Shown here: piece by piece, positions 56,969 to 64,000 of the stretch | Numbering within the stretch: position 1 is the first letter of the stretch | Layout: each line of letters opens with the position of its first letter | NCBI GenBank assembly: GCA_002049495.1 | Contig: LLYS01000008.1 | Location: 35,023 to 99,022, forward strand | DNA length: 64,000 nucleotides | Source: Epsilonproteobacteria bacterium tcs-49 | GTDB lineage: Bacteria > Campylobacterota > Campylobacteria > Campylobacterales > Sulfurovaceae | Direction of reading: 5' to 3' | Position numbers and translations under genes: made by a program | The notes under the pieces: generated by a model | What the model was told of the DNA's origin: nothing | Databases searched by the model: none | The model's input: the letters and a program-made list of their open reading frames with translations, nothing else

Positions 56969-57661
56969 TCACTTGTCGACGATCAGGGGGAACTCTATCT
57001 GCGTCGCGGTCTCTTTGGTGGTGAGGATAAAGTTGGTGTTTTTCGCCAAAAATTTGATCTCATCGCTGACTTGGGCGTCGTCGCCTTCGAGGTGGATACA
57101 GCACACTTGATACTTTTGGTTTTCCACCTTGATAAATTCGCCCAGTTTTAAAAAGGAGCGGATCTTCAGGCGTGAACTCCGGCTATAGGCTTGAAACAGT
57201 TCATTGAGCAGTTTGAGAAACTGGTCGATGTTGAGCTTCGTTTCGGGGATGGTAAGGTCGTAATCTTCGATCAGACTGATCTGCCGCCCCGCAAGAATGG
57301 AGTTTTTGGAGAGTTCGATGAGCGTATAGAGGTTGACGCTTTTATACTTGTCGTCGATGGTGATACTGTTTTCCTCTTCAGCCTTTTTATACAGCTTGAT
57401 GCCCAGATACTCCTCATCCAGATAGCCCACCAGGATTGCAAAATAGGACTCTTTAAACTCCAGATCCATAAAGGTGCGCTTAAAACCGAAGCTTTTGGGC
57501 GCGTTGGAGATGGCGAGGTCGTAGATCTCTTTATAGGAGACGAAAGAGAGCAGAAAATCCGCTTTTTTATTGTACTTTTCCACACTCCCGCTGCTGTTAA
57601 AAAGGATAAACGGATCCAGGTCGTTTTCTATGAGCTCTTCGTAAAACTTTTCCATATCCAT
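56969..57661 (-). CDS. PAS-like protein with degenerate histidine-kinase-like C-terminus
   Basis: A 230-aa soluble protein. Residues 15-100 resemble a PAS domain (FILFNSSGSVEKYNKKADFLL and a LEFKESYFAILVGY strand). Residues about 140-230 recall a HATPase region (LNIDQFLKLLNELFQAYSRSSRLKIR) but lack the phosphorylated His and the glycine boxes, so kinase activity is unlikely. It lies 2 bases after the NtrC-like gene and is co-transcribed with it. Convergent with the metal ATPase, stop to stop. Function unknown; a sensor partner of the upstream regulator is the best guess. Confidence 0.7.
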   Translation of the reverse strand: MDMEKFYEELIENDLDPFILFNSSGSVEKYNKKADFLLSFVSYKEIYDLAISNAPKSFGFKRTFMDLEFKESYFAILVGYLDEEYLGIKLYKKAEEENSITIDDKYKSVNLYTLIELSKNSILAGRQISLIEDYDLTIPETKLNIDQFLKLLNELFQAYSRSSRLKIRSFLKLGEFIKVENQKYQVCCIHLEGDDAQVSDEIKFLAKNTNFILTTKETATQIEFPLIVDK

Positions 57662-57663
57662 CC

Positions 57664-58413
57664 TTAATCCAAATCGTATTTTGCCAGCTTTTTACGCAGG
57701 GTTACCCGGTTGATACGTAAGCGTTTTGACATCTGCAGCTGGCTTTTAAAGCGTTTTTTCGCCGCTTTGAGCAGCGGTACTTCAAACAGTTCCAAAAGCT
57801 CCTTGTAATCATTCTCCTCCTCAAGCGTTTTGACCAGATAGTTTTCGACGATATCCATCACCTGATCCTTTTTGAGGTTGTTGAAAAGCAGGCTTTTATA
57901 GATCGATTCTTTCAAACTGATCGCATTTTGCGATAGATCGATGCGCAGCTTGCTCTCGTCCGTATCGCCGGGGAGAAAGAAGGTTTCCTTGGCTTCTTTT
58001 AAAAAGTGCTGCTTTAAAATCTCCACATCTTCGGGACGATCCTGAAGGGGGGAGAGTTCTATCTTAACAAGAAATTTCTCAAGGTAGGCTTGATTGAAAC
58101 TATCGGAGGTGGCGATTATCTGTACATCGTTTTGCTCCAGCTGTTCAATCAGCTGGGAGATATTTTTCACCCCGTCAATATTGTATAAAACCACTTTACT
58201 GAGCTGGTTGAGGTCAACGGTTTTGCCCTTGATCAATTGGGAAAATTCCAGGGCGTCGTAACTTTTGCCGTCATGGGCGACCACCTTTGCCAACAGTTTT
58301 TTCCCCACGCCTCTGGGGCCCGTGATCAAAACGTTTACGGGCATGGAGGAAGCGATATTGGCCATATGAAGGCTGTTTTTCGCTTCCTTTGATGCTGCTA
58401 TGAACTCTTTCAC
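57664..58413 (-). CDS. Degenerate NtrC/Fis-family regulator without receiver domain
   Basis: A 249-aa protein with an AAA+ sigma-54-activator-like core (about residues 20-190) and a C-terminal Fis-type helix-turn-helix (RLRINRVTLRKKLAKYDLD). Walker A is altered (GPRGVGKK, no Ser/Thr after Lys), there is no GAFTGA loop for sigma-54 contact, and no receiver domain. It is therefore probably not a classical sigma-54 activator. GTG start after AAAGGTGAACAG. It forms a unit with the PAS-like gene and lies 1.1 kb from amtB. Confidence 0.78.
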   Translation of the reverse strand: MKEFIAASKEAKNSLHMANIASSMPVNVLITGPRGVGKKLLAKVVAHDGKSYDALEFSQLIKGKTVDLNQLSKVVLYNIDGVKNISQLIEQLEQNDVQIIATSDSFNQAYLEKFLVKIELSPLQDRPEDVEILKQHFLKEAKETFFLPGDTDESKLRIDLSQNAISLKESIYKSLLFNNLKKDQVMDIVENYLVKTLEEENDYKELLELFEVPLLKAAKKRFKSQLQMSKRLRINRVTLRKKLAKYDLD

Positions 58414-58479
58414 CTGTTCACCTTTGTATAAATATTATACATAATTATAGTATTTTTTTGTAAAAAAGTCAAACATCTT

Positions 58480-59346
58480 CTACTGCTGCTCCCTCTTGTG
58501 GGCAAGGAAGATAAACAGCGCCAGGGAGATGATGATCAAAGATACCCCGGCGATGAGGTAGAGGGCGTTGATCATATTGGTAAAATCGTCGATGGCGATT
58601 TTAAATACGACCATAAGCGATTCGATGGACAAAGCGATGATGATACTGATGAGAAATTTTGTCAAAACTTTTATCTCGACGGTGCTTTTTTTAAGATAAC
58701 TTTTGAAAAATACCTCCTGTTCCAGTACCGTTTTGGCCAGATCGAAGATCGCCAAGCCCAGGGTCAGGGCGACGATGGGTTTGAAAATTGTATCGAGGTT
58801 AAATTCCAGCTTGATCAAGAAGTTGATGACGAAATCCACTGCGGCGTATCCGATGATAAAAACCGCAAAAGCCGCCATGGTAAAGCCCGCGAGGGAGTAA
58901 AACATCTTGGTGGCTTTGTTGAAACGCATATTCAGCTCAATCAACCCCAAACGTTCCAGCAGTTTCGTCAAATCAAAATCCAAAAACAGCAGTCTGTCAT
59001 CCTCTTTTTTGACCAGGGTGATGCAGTTGTGGCCCGTTGCGGTGCTGACGTAGGGGCGGCTGATGGCGATCTCGTTGCTGTCAAACTCCATCTTTTCAAG
59101 CAGGTGGCCCCTGTTTTTTCCCTCCGCGGTCGTATCGATCCTGTTTTTGTAAATATTGGGTCCGGTCTGTTTGAGCGTGTCTTTGTCTAAAATATATACC
59201 AGTTCCAGGGATCTGAAGTATTTAAACAGCTGGTCAAAGTTATTTTCTTCCACATTTACCAAATCTCCGCTGTTATTAAGCGTTTCTACCAAAAAATCCT
59301 TGATCTCGTCTTTATGGTCGTAATAGACCTCGATAAACTCTCTCAT
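58480..59346 (-). CDS. Sensor-like membrane protein (Cache/PDC-like N-terminus)
   Basis: A 288-aa protein. The N-terminal soluble part (about residues 1-150) resembles PDC/Cache-type sensing modules (FKYFRSLELVYILDKDTLKQTGPNIY, then RPYVSTATGHNCITLVKKED). Four membrane helices follow (about 150-180, 188-208, 225-250, 258-282). No signalling output domain is present. It lies between the degenerate regulator and amtB, divergent from the latter. Its ligand and partner are unknown. Confidence 0.72.
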   Translation of the reverse strand: MREFIEVYYDHKDEIKDFLVETLNNSGDLVNVEENNFDQLFKYFRSLELVYILDKDTLKQTGPNIYKNRIDTTAEGKNRGHLLEKMEFDSNEIAISRPYVSTATGHNCITLVKKEDDRLLFLDFDLTKLLERLGLIELNMRFNKATKMFYSLAGFTMAAFAVFIIGYAAVDFVINFLIKLEFNLDTIFKPIVALTLGLAIFDLAKTVLEQEVFFKSYLKKSTVEIKVLTKFLISIIIALSIESLMVVFKIAIDDFTNMINALYLIAGVSLIIISLALFIFLAHKREQQ

Positions 59347-59467
59347 GGCTATCCTCTTCTTACATTATTTATTAGGGTATTGTATCCAAAAAAACTAAGC
59401 AAATGGATTTTTAATCATTATATATAATTTATACATATAGAATGTATATTTCATTGTGAAAAATGAT

Positions 59468-59473
59468 TATAAT
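59468..59473 (+). promoter_or_regulatory. -10 box of the amtB promoter
   Basis: A perfect TATAAT within very AT-rich DNA, 30 bases upstream of the amtB start. No GG-N10-GC sigma-54 element was seen. Confidence 0.5.
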
Positions 59474-59502
59474 GGTAATTGAAAAACTTGAAAGGAGTGA
59501 AA

Positions 59503-60717
59503 ATGGAAAGTTTCACTGATGTAGCATATATCCTAGACGGATTTTTGATGGTGTTCGCCGGAATCTTGGTAATGTGGATGGCGGCAGGATTTGCAATGCT
59601 CGAAGCCGGGCTAACGAGAACAAAGAACAATGTGGTGATTTTAACGAAAAACATCGCACTGTTTTCGATCGCTTGTATCATGTATTATTTGATCGGGTAC
59701 AACCTGATGTACGGTGATGGAGGTGCCTTTATCGGTAGCGGTGCGCTTTTGAGCGGATTTAGCAGTGACGACCTTGGTCACTCGGTGATGGCTGACTTCT
59801 TTTTCCAGGTTGTGTTTGTTGCCACGGCAGCTTCGGTAATCAGCGGTACGATCGCGGAGAGAATGAAGCTATGGCCTTTCCTGATCTTTGTTGTAGTTCT
59901 TAGCGGTATCATCTATCCTATCCAGGGACACTGGACATGGGGCGGAAGTGAGCTTGGCGGCGTGATCGCCGGATTTAGCGACTTTGCCGGATCTACGATC
60001 GTTCACTCAGTAGGCGGTTGGGCAGCACTTGCGGGTGTATTGCTTCTTGGTGCGAGAAAAGGTAAATACGCAAAAGACGGTTCGGTTAGACCTATTCCCG
60101 GTTCAAGTATGCCTTTGGCGACGCTTGGTACCTTCATTCTATGGATGGGATGGTTCGGTTTCAACGGCGGTTCACAGTTGGCCCTTGGCAGCAAAGACGA
60201 TATCGACGGTGTAGCGTTGGTTGTCGCAAGTACGAATATGGCTGCGGCCGTAGGTGCGGTAACCGCTGCGGTAGCGACACAGTTTATCTACAAAAAAGTT
60301 GATTTGACCTTCGTACTTAACGGTGCGCTTGCAGGGCTTGTTTCCGTAACGGCGGCTCCTGATGGAGGAATGCTTTACGCGATGATCGTAGGTTTTGTCG
60401 GTGCGCTTCTTGTAGTGTTCGCGGTACCTATGTTTGATAAGCTCAAGATCGACGATCCCGTCGGTGCGCTTTCGGTTCACTTGGTTGCAGGTATCTGGGG
60501 TACGCTTGCAGTGGGACTTTTCACAGACAGCGCGACTTTCCTGGCGCAGCTAAAAGGTGTGGTCGTTATCGGTGCCTTTACCTTTATCGCTTCACTGATC
60601 GTATGGTATATCCTTAAAGTTACCATGGGAATCAGAATCAGCGAAGAGGAAGAGGTTGACGGCGTGGATATCCACGAAACAGGCCTTGAAGCTTACCCAG
60701 AGTTCAAAAGAAACTAG
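59503..60717 (+). CDS. amtB: Ammonium transporter AmtB
   Basis: A 404-aa channel with eleven membrane helices. Family marks include AAGFAMLEAGLTRTKNN, YPIQGHWTWGGSELG, FAGSTIVHSVGGWAAL (first pore histidine) and SVHLVAGIWGTLAVGLF (second pore histidine). I use ATG 59503, preceded by AAAGGAG; the ATG at 59479 would put that RBS inside the gene. A PII gene follows 127 bases later, the classical amtB-glnK pairing, in which PII plugs the channel when nitrogen is ample. Confidence 0.95.
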   Translation: MESFTDVAYILDGFLMVFAGILVMWMAAGFAMLEAGLTRTKNNVVILTKNIALFSIACIMYYLIGYNLMYGDGGAFIGSGALLSGFSSDDLGHSVMADFFFQVVFVATAASVISGTIAERMKLWPFLIFVVVLSGIIYPIQGHWTWGGSELGGVIAGFSDFAGSTIVHSVGGWAALAGVLLLGARKGKYAKDGSVRPIPGSSMPLATLGTFILWMGWFGFNGGSQLALGSKDDIDGVALVVASTNMAAAVGAVTAAVATQFIYKKVDLTFVLNGALAGLVSVTAAPDGGMLYAMIVGFVGALLVVFAVPMFDKLKIDDPVGALSVHLVAGIWGTLAVGLFTDSATFLAQLKGVVVIGAFTFIASLIVWYILKVTMGIRISEEEEVDGVDIHETGLEAYPEFKRN

Positions 60718-60736
60718 GTCAACCCGGTTCTGATAA

Positions 60737-61183
<447 letters not shown>

Positions 61184-61187
61184 GTTT

Positions 61188-61203
61188 CGCTTCTTTTGAA
61201 GCG
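61188..61203 (+). terminator. First hairpin after glnB
   Basis: CGCTTC-TTTT-GAAGCG, a perfect 6-bp stem directly after the stop codon, followed by TCTTTC. Confidence 0.5.
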
Positions 61204-61210
61204 TCTTTCA

Positions 61211-61249
61211 TAAGAGGGGTTCATACCTCCCCCTCTTAGAGCTATTTTT
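61211..61249 (+). terminator. Second, strong terminator after glnB
   Basis: TAAGAGGGG and CCCCTCTTA form a perfect 9-bp stem with a 10-base loop, followed by GAGCTATTTTT. This is a convincing intrinsic terminator. Confidence 0.7.
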
Positions 61250-61252
61250 GCA

Positions 61253-61279
61253 AAAGCGTGTATTTTCGATACGCTTTTT
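61253..61279 (+). terminator. Third hairpin upstream of the acyl-CoA synthetase gene
   Basis: AAAGCGT and ACGCTTT pair around an A/T-rich middle, with TTTTT at the end. The remaining bases to 61364 are AT-rich and should hold the promoter of the next gene, but no clear -10 stands out. Confidence 0.6.
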
Positions 61280-61364
61280 CCCACTTTAACTATTTAATAC
61301 TTTCTTTCATTCAATACCTCAGAGCAAATAAGTTACACTTTTTAACACAACTCCAGATGAGGAT

Positions 61365-62936
61365 ATGCAAGTGAAGGATCAGGAATTCCCCTACGGCAAC
61401 TTTTACGAAATGCTGCAGCACAATGCGCGGCACAGCGGAGCGAAAAAGATCATCTATACCGAGGATCGGGCTATTACCAATAGCGAACTGCTGCGCTACG
61501 TGGATCGCTTGAGCGCTTTTTTACACCGCAAAGGTGTAACCCACGGTGACAAGGTCGCGATCTATATGCCAAACAGCGAGTACTTTATCGTCGCACTGTT
61601 TGCTATCACCAAACTCGGTGCCGTGGCGGTGCCCGTAAACAACTTTTTGAAACATGAGGAGTTGGAGTATATCTTGAAAAACGCCCATGCCAAACTCTTA
61701 GTCAGCGCTTCTACGCTGCAAAAGGAGTTGCAGACGGTGTTTAGCAATACCGGCATAGAACATATCGTCTGGACGGACGGCGCCCCCAAAAACGACGCCG
61801 CCAATACGGATTTGGAAACGATTTTACAAACCCCCTGCGAAAACGTTTCCTCCGCGGCTAGGCTGCATGATCTGGCGGTGTTGATCTATACCTCCGGAAC
61901 GACCGGGCACCCAAAGGGCGCGATGCTTAGCTATAAAAACATTTTTTCCAATTCCATACTGGGATCCAAACGTCTGGGGGCGAACGCCAAGGACCGTTTT
62001 ATCCTCTACCTGCCCATGTTCCACTCTTTTACCCTCTCGATCATGATCGTTTTGCCCCTGTATAACAACAGCTCCATGGTGATTGTCAAATCGGTCTTTC
62101 CCTTCTCCAACGTACTTAAGCAGGTGCTGCTTAAACGCGTGACGATCTTTTTGGGGATCCCCACCATCTACGGGGCGCTGGCAAAGGCCAAGATCCCCTG
62201 GTATTTCAGGTTTTTTCACAAAATCCGCCTGTTTATCAGCTCCAGCGCGCCGCTGAGCGAAAATGTGTACAACCGTTTCATGGCGCGCTTTCCAAAAGCC
62301 AAGATGCTGGAAGGGTACGGGCTGAGCGAATGCTCCCCGGCCGTGTCGGTCAACCCGCTGGAGAAGCAAAAGATCCTCAGCGTGGGAACGCCGCTGGAGG
62401 GGTATGCGGTCAAAGTCGTCGACGAGGAGCTGCTTGAACTGCCCGTGGGCGAGGTGGGGGAACTCATCGTCAAAGGCGATTGCGTGATGCAGGGGTATTA
62501 TGAAAACGAGGAGGCCACGGCAAACACCATCGTCAACGGCTGGCTCAAAACGGGCGATTTGGCAAAGGTGGACGAGGAGGGGTATATCTATATCGTCGAC
62601 CGCAAAAAGGATCTGATCATCTCAAAAGGGATCAACGTCTACCCCAGAGAGATCGAGGAGCTGCTGTACAAGCTTGACGGCGTAGACGCCGCGGCGGTCG
62701 TGGGCGTGCCCGATGAGAAGCAGGATGAGATAATCGTGGCGTTTATCCAGATGCAGGAGGGGATTCCCGCTTTGCAGGCGCGCACGGTGCATGCGTATCT
62801 CAAGCAGCACCTTGCCAACTATAAGTTGCCCAAACATATCTACTTTATCGAGGAGCTGCCCCGAAACGCCACGAACAAGGTGCTCAAGCGAAAGTTGAAA
62901 GAAAATATAGACCGGTATTTGCCAAAGGAGGCTTAG
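61365..62936 (+). CDS. Long-chain fatty acid-CoA ligase (AMP-forming)
   Basis: A 523-aa full-length ANL enzyme. The phosphate loop reads YTSGTTGHPKGAMLSY, A5 reads LEGYGLSECSP, the hinge is in TGDLAKVDEEGYIYIVDRKKD, and the C-terminal catalytic lysine is in NKVLKRKLKE. It should make acyl-CoA from fatty acids; the exact chain is not readable. ATG 61365 is very close to AGGA, and GTG 61371 is a better spaced alternative. The 3' end overlaps the convergent DMT transporter gene by 4 bases. Confidence 0.9.
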   Translation: MQVKDQEFPYGNFYEMLQHNARHSGAKKIIYTEDRAITNSELLRYVDRLSAFLHRKGVTHGDKVAIYMPNSEYFIVALFAITKLGAVAVPVNNFLKHEELEYILKNAHAKLLVSASTLQKELQTVFSNTGIEHIVWTDGAPKNDAANTDLETILQTPCENVSSAARLHDLAVLIYTSGTTGHPKGAMLSYKNIFSNSILGSKRLGANAKDRFILYLPMFHSFTLSIMIVLPLYNNSSMVIVKSVFPFSNVLKQVLLKRVTIFLGIPTIYGALAKAKIPWYFRFFHKIRLFISSSAPLSENVYNRFMARFPKAKMLEGYGLSECSPAVSVNPLEKQKILSVGTPLEGYAVKVVDEELLELPVGEVGELIVKGDCVMQGYYENEEATANTIVNGWLKTGDLAKVDEEGYIYIVDRKKDLIISKGINVYPREIEELLYKLDGVDAAAVVGVPDEKQDEIIVAFIQMQEGIPALQARTVHAYLKQHLANYKLPKHIYFIEELPRNATNKVLKRKLKENIDRYLPKEA

Positions 62937-63814
62937 CGCACCTGCCGGCGTACCTTTTTGACGACCAGCGTCCCGCCGATCACCACCGGGATCACGCCCA
63001 GGAGCTGGTAAGCGGTGGGGACTTCTCCGAGGATATAGTAGGCAAAAATCATCGTATAAAGGGGACCCAGCGCCGTCATCGCCGCGGCTTTGGTGACGCT
63101 GATACGATGGATCGCTTCCACCCAGAAGATTTTGGACAGTCCCAGCAGCACAAAGCCGTTGATCAGAAGAAGCACCCAGATCTTTTCCAGCTGCGGAAGC
63201 GTGGGGGTATCGTTGAAGATAAAAGCAAGGGCAAAGAGTACGGGGCTTGCTATCAGGGTCCGTACGAAAAGCAGCGTCTCGGATCCCACCACGCTGCGGG
63301 TGCGCCTTTGGTAATTGTTCGCTACCGGCGCGGTAAGGGCGGCCAGCAGGATCAAAAGATCGCCTTTGTTAAACTCCACCTCTCCCTGAAACAAAATCAT
63401 CATCGCCCCCGCACCCATCAAAACCGCGCCCAGGATTTGGGTTTTGGCGATATACTCCCTTTTAAGCACGTTGAAAAAAAGAAACGAGAACAGAATTTGC
63501 AAAAACATAATGATTGCTCCGTTGCTGGCGGTGGTGTATTGCAACCCCAGAAAGAAAAAGATAAACAGCAGCATGATAAAAAAGCTAGAAAGCAGGATAT
63601 CTTGCTGCGCCTCTTTGATGCGCAGCTCATACCAGCGCTTTTTGACCGTCAGGACTCCCGCAAAAAAGAGCAGGGCAAAAACGGAACTGATCGCAAAGGA
63701 AAACAGCGGCCCGATCTGCTTGAGCGTCAAGATGGTGACGATGGGGAAAAAGCTCCACAGCAGGGTTTCGAAAAAGATATAAAGTTCGCCTTTGCGCTCG
63801 GTGGAGAGAGCCAC
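62933..63814 (-). CDS. DMT/EamA family transporter
   Basis: A 293-aa membrane protein with ten predicted helices in two EamA repeats (about residues 10-140 and 150-285). Typical features are an N-terminal helix LYIFFETLLWSFFPIVTILTL and a second-repeat VTKAAAMTALGPLYTMIFAYYILGE (in part), followed by VIPVVIGGTLVV. Members export amino acids, nucleobases or other metabolites; the substrate is not readable here. GTG start, 7 bases after AAGGA. Confidence 0.85.
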   Translation of the reverse strand: MALSTERKGELYIFFETLLWSFFPIVTILTLKQIGPLFSFAISSVFALLFFAGVLTVKKRWYELRIKEAQQDILLSSFFIMLLFIFFFLGLQYTTASNGAIIMFLQILFSFLFFNVLKREYIAKTQILGAVLMGAGAMMILFQGEVEFNKGDLLILLAALTAPVANNYQRRTRSVVGSETLLFVRTLIASPVLFALAFIFNDTPTLPQLEKIWVLLLINGFVLLGLSKIFWVEAIHRISVTKAAAMTALGPLYTMIFAYYILGEVPTAYQLLGVIPVVIGGTLVVKKVRRQVR

Positions 63815-63916
63815 GCCGTATCCTTTTGTGTAAATTTGTGCAATTGTACCACATCGCGGTAACGCTTTGTTTAACTTCGTTTAACCTGGGGTGAAAAAAC
63901 GGTGAGGTTGGGAAAG

Positions 63917-63922
63917 TATAAT
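63917..63922 (+). promoter_or_regulatory. -10 box of an unidentified transcript running off the window
   Basis: GGAAAGTATAATTG holds a perfect TATAAT. The sequence after it has no open frame with a start, but has an inverted repeat (TGAACA 63946-63951, TGTTCA 63966-63971), so it may lead into a structured RNA or a long leader. The 186 bases from 63815 to 64000 hold no gene. Confidence 0.4.
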
Positions 63923-64000
63923 TGACTTCTTGCGAAACCATAGATTGAACATAGCTTTGTGGATTTGTTCACTCAGCGAGGCTTTCTTTTGCAGGTGCAG

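Overview
The window reads as chromosomal DNA of a Campylobacterota (formerly Epsilonproteobacteria), probably a free-living, sulfur-oxidising type such as Sulfurimonas/Sulfurovum relatives. I rest this on gene order and protein character: rplU-rpmA-obg-proB-fmt-birA-parA-parB-atpF'FHAGDC running straight into tolQ-tolR-tolA-tolB-pal-cpoB, an ATP synthase operon without atpB/atpE, and T-rich extended -10 promoters (TTTTGNTATAAT-like) without clear -35 boxes. The DNA looks near 50% G+C by eye. Genus is not determinable from this window. Genes are packed tightly, often overlap by 1-26 bases, and use GTG/TTG starts often. No gap exceeds 300 bases; no tRNA, rRNA, IS element or CRISPR array was seen.

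Region 1 (1-14450) is the accessory highlight: an aryl-polyene/flexirubin-type pigment cluster. A plus-strand arm carries an LpxL-like acyltransferase (cut by the window edge), a MIO-type aromatic amino acid ammonia-lyase, a FabG-like reductase, a LolA-like carrier, an MMPL/RND exporter, an AMP-forming acyl ligase, a two-gene ABC exporter, an acyl carrier protein, a KAS I/II-type ketosynthase and a half-size ketosynthase-like partner. It meets a minus-strand arm of DarA, DarB (KAS III), a small HTH-like protein and a BtrH-like acyltransferase. Together these can make an arylpolyene acyl-ACP, a dialkylresorcinol, and possibly the ester joining them, and move lipids to the outer membrane. Upstream parts of the cluster lie outside the window.

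Region 2 (14.6-28.3 kb) is mostly core: an orphan lipoprotein; hpf, rsfS and nadD; gap-pgk-tpiA and fabI; rpsF-ssb-rpsR; a minus-strand operon of yfgM-like, bamB-like, xer, a small unknown protein, coaX and hisG; gatC-pilT; and rplU-rpmA. Region 3 (28.5-44.3 kb) is the obg to slyD run: GTPase, proline, formylation and biotin genes, chromosome partition, F1Fo ATP synthase and the Tol-Pal system. Region 4 (44.4-52.3 kb) holds fabD, mtnN, a TtcA-like protein, moaA, a queE with an unusual cysteine spacing, and several membrane proteins.

Region 5 (52.2-64 kb) has an NDH-2-like dehydrogenase frameshifted at a C7 tract, a divergent CYTH/CHAD pair, a CopB-type metal ATPase, a degenerate NtrB/NtrC-like pair, a sensor-like membrane protein, amtB-glnB with tandem stem-loops between them, an acyl-CoA synthetase and a DMT transporter. 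The last 190 bases hold a promoter-like -10 and the start of an unidentified transcript.
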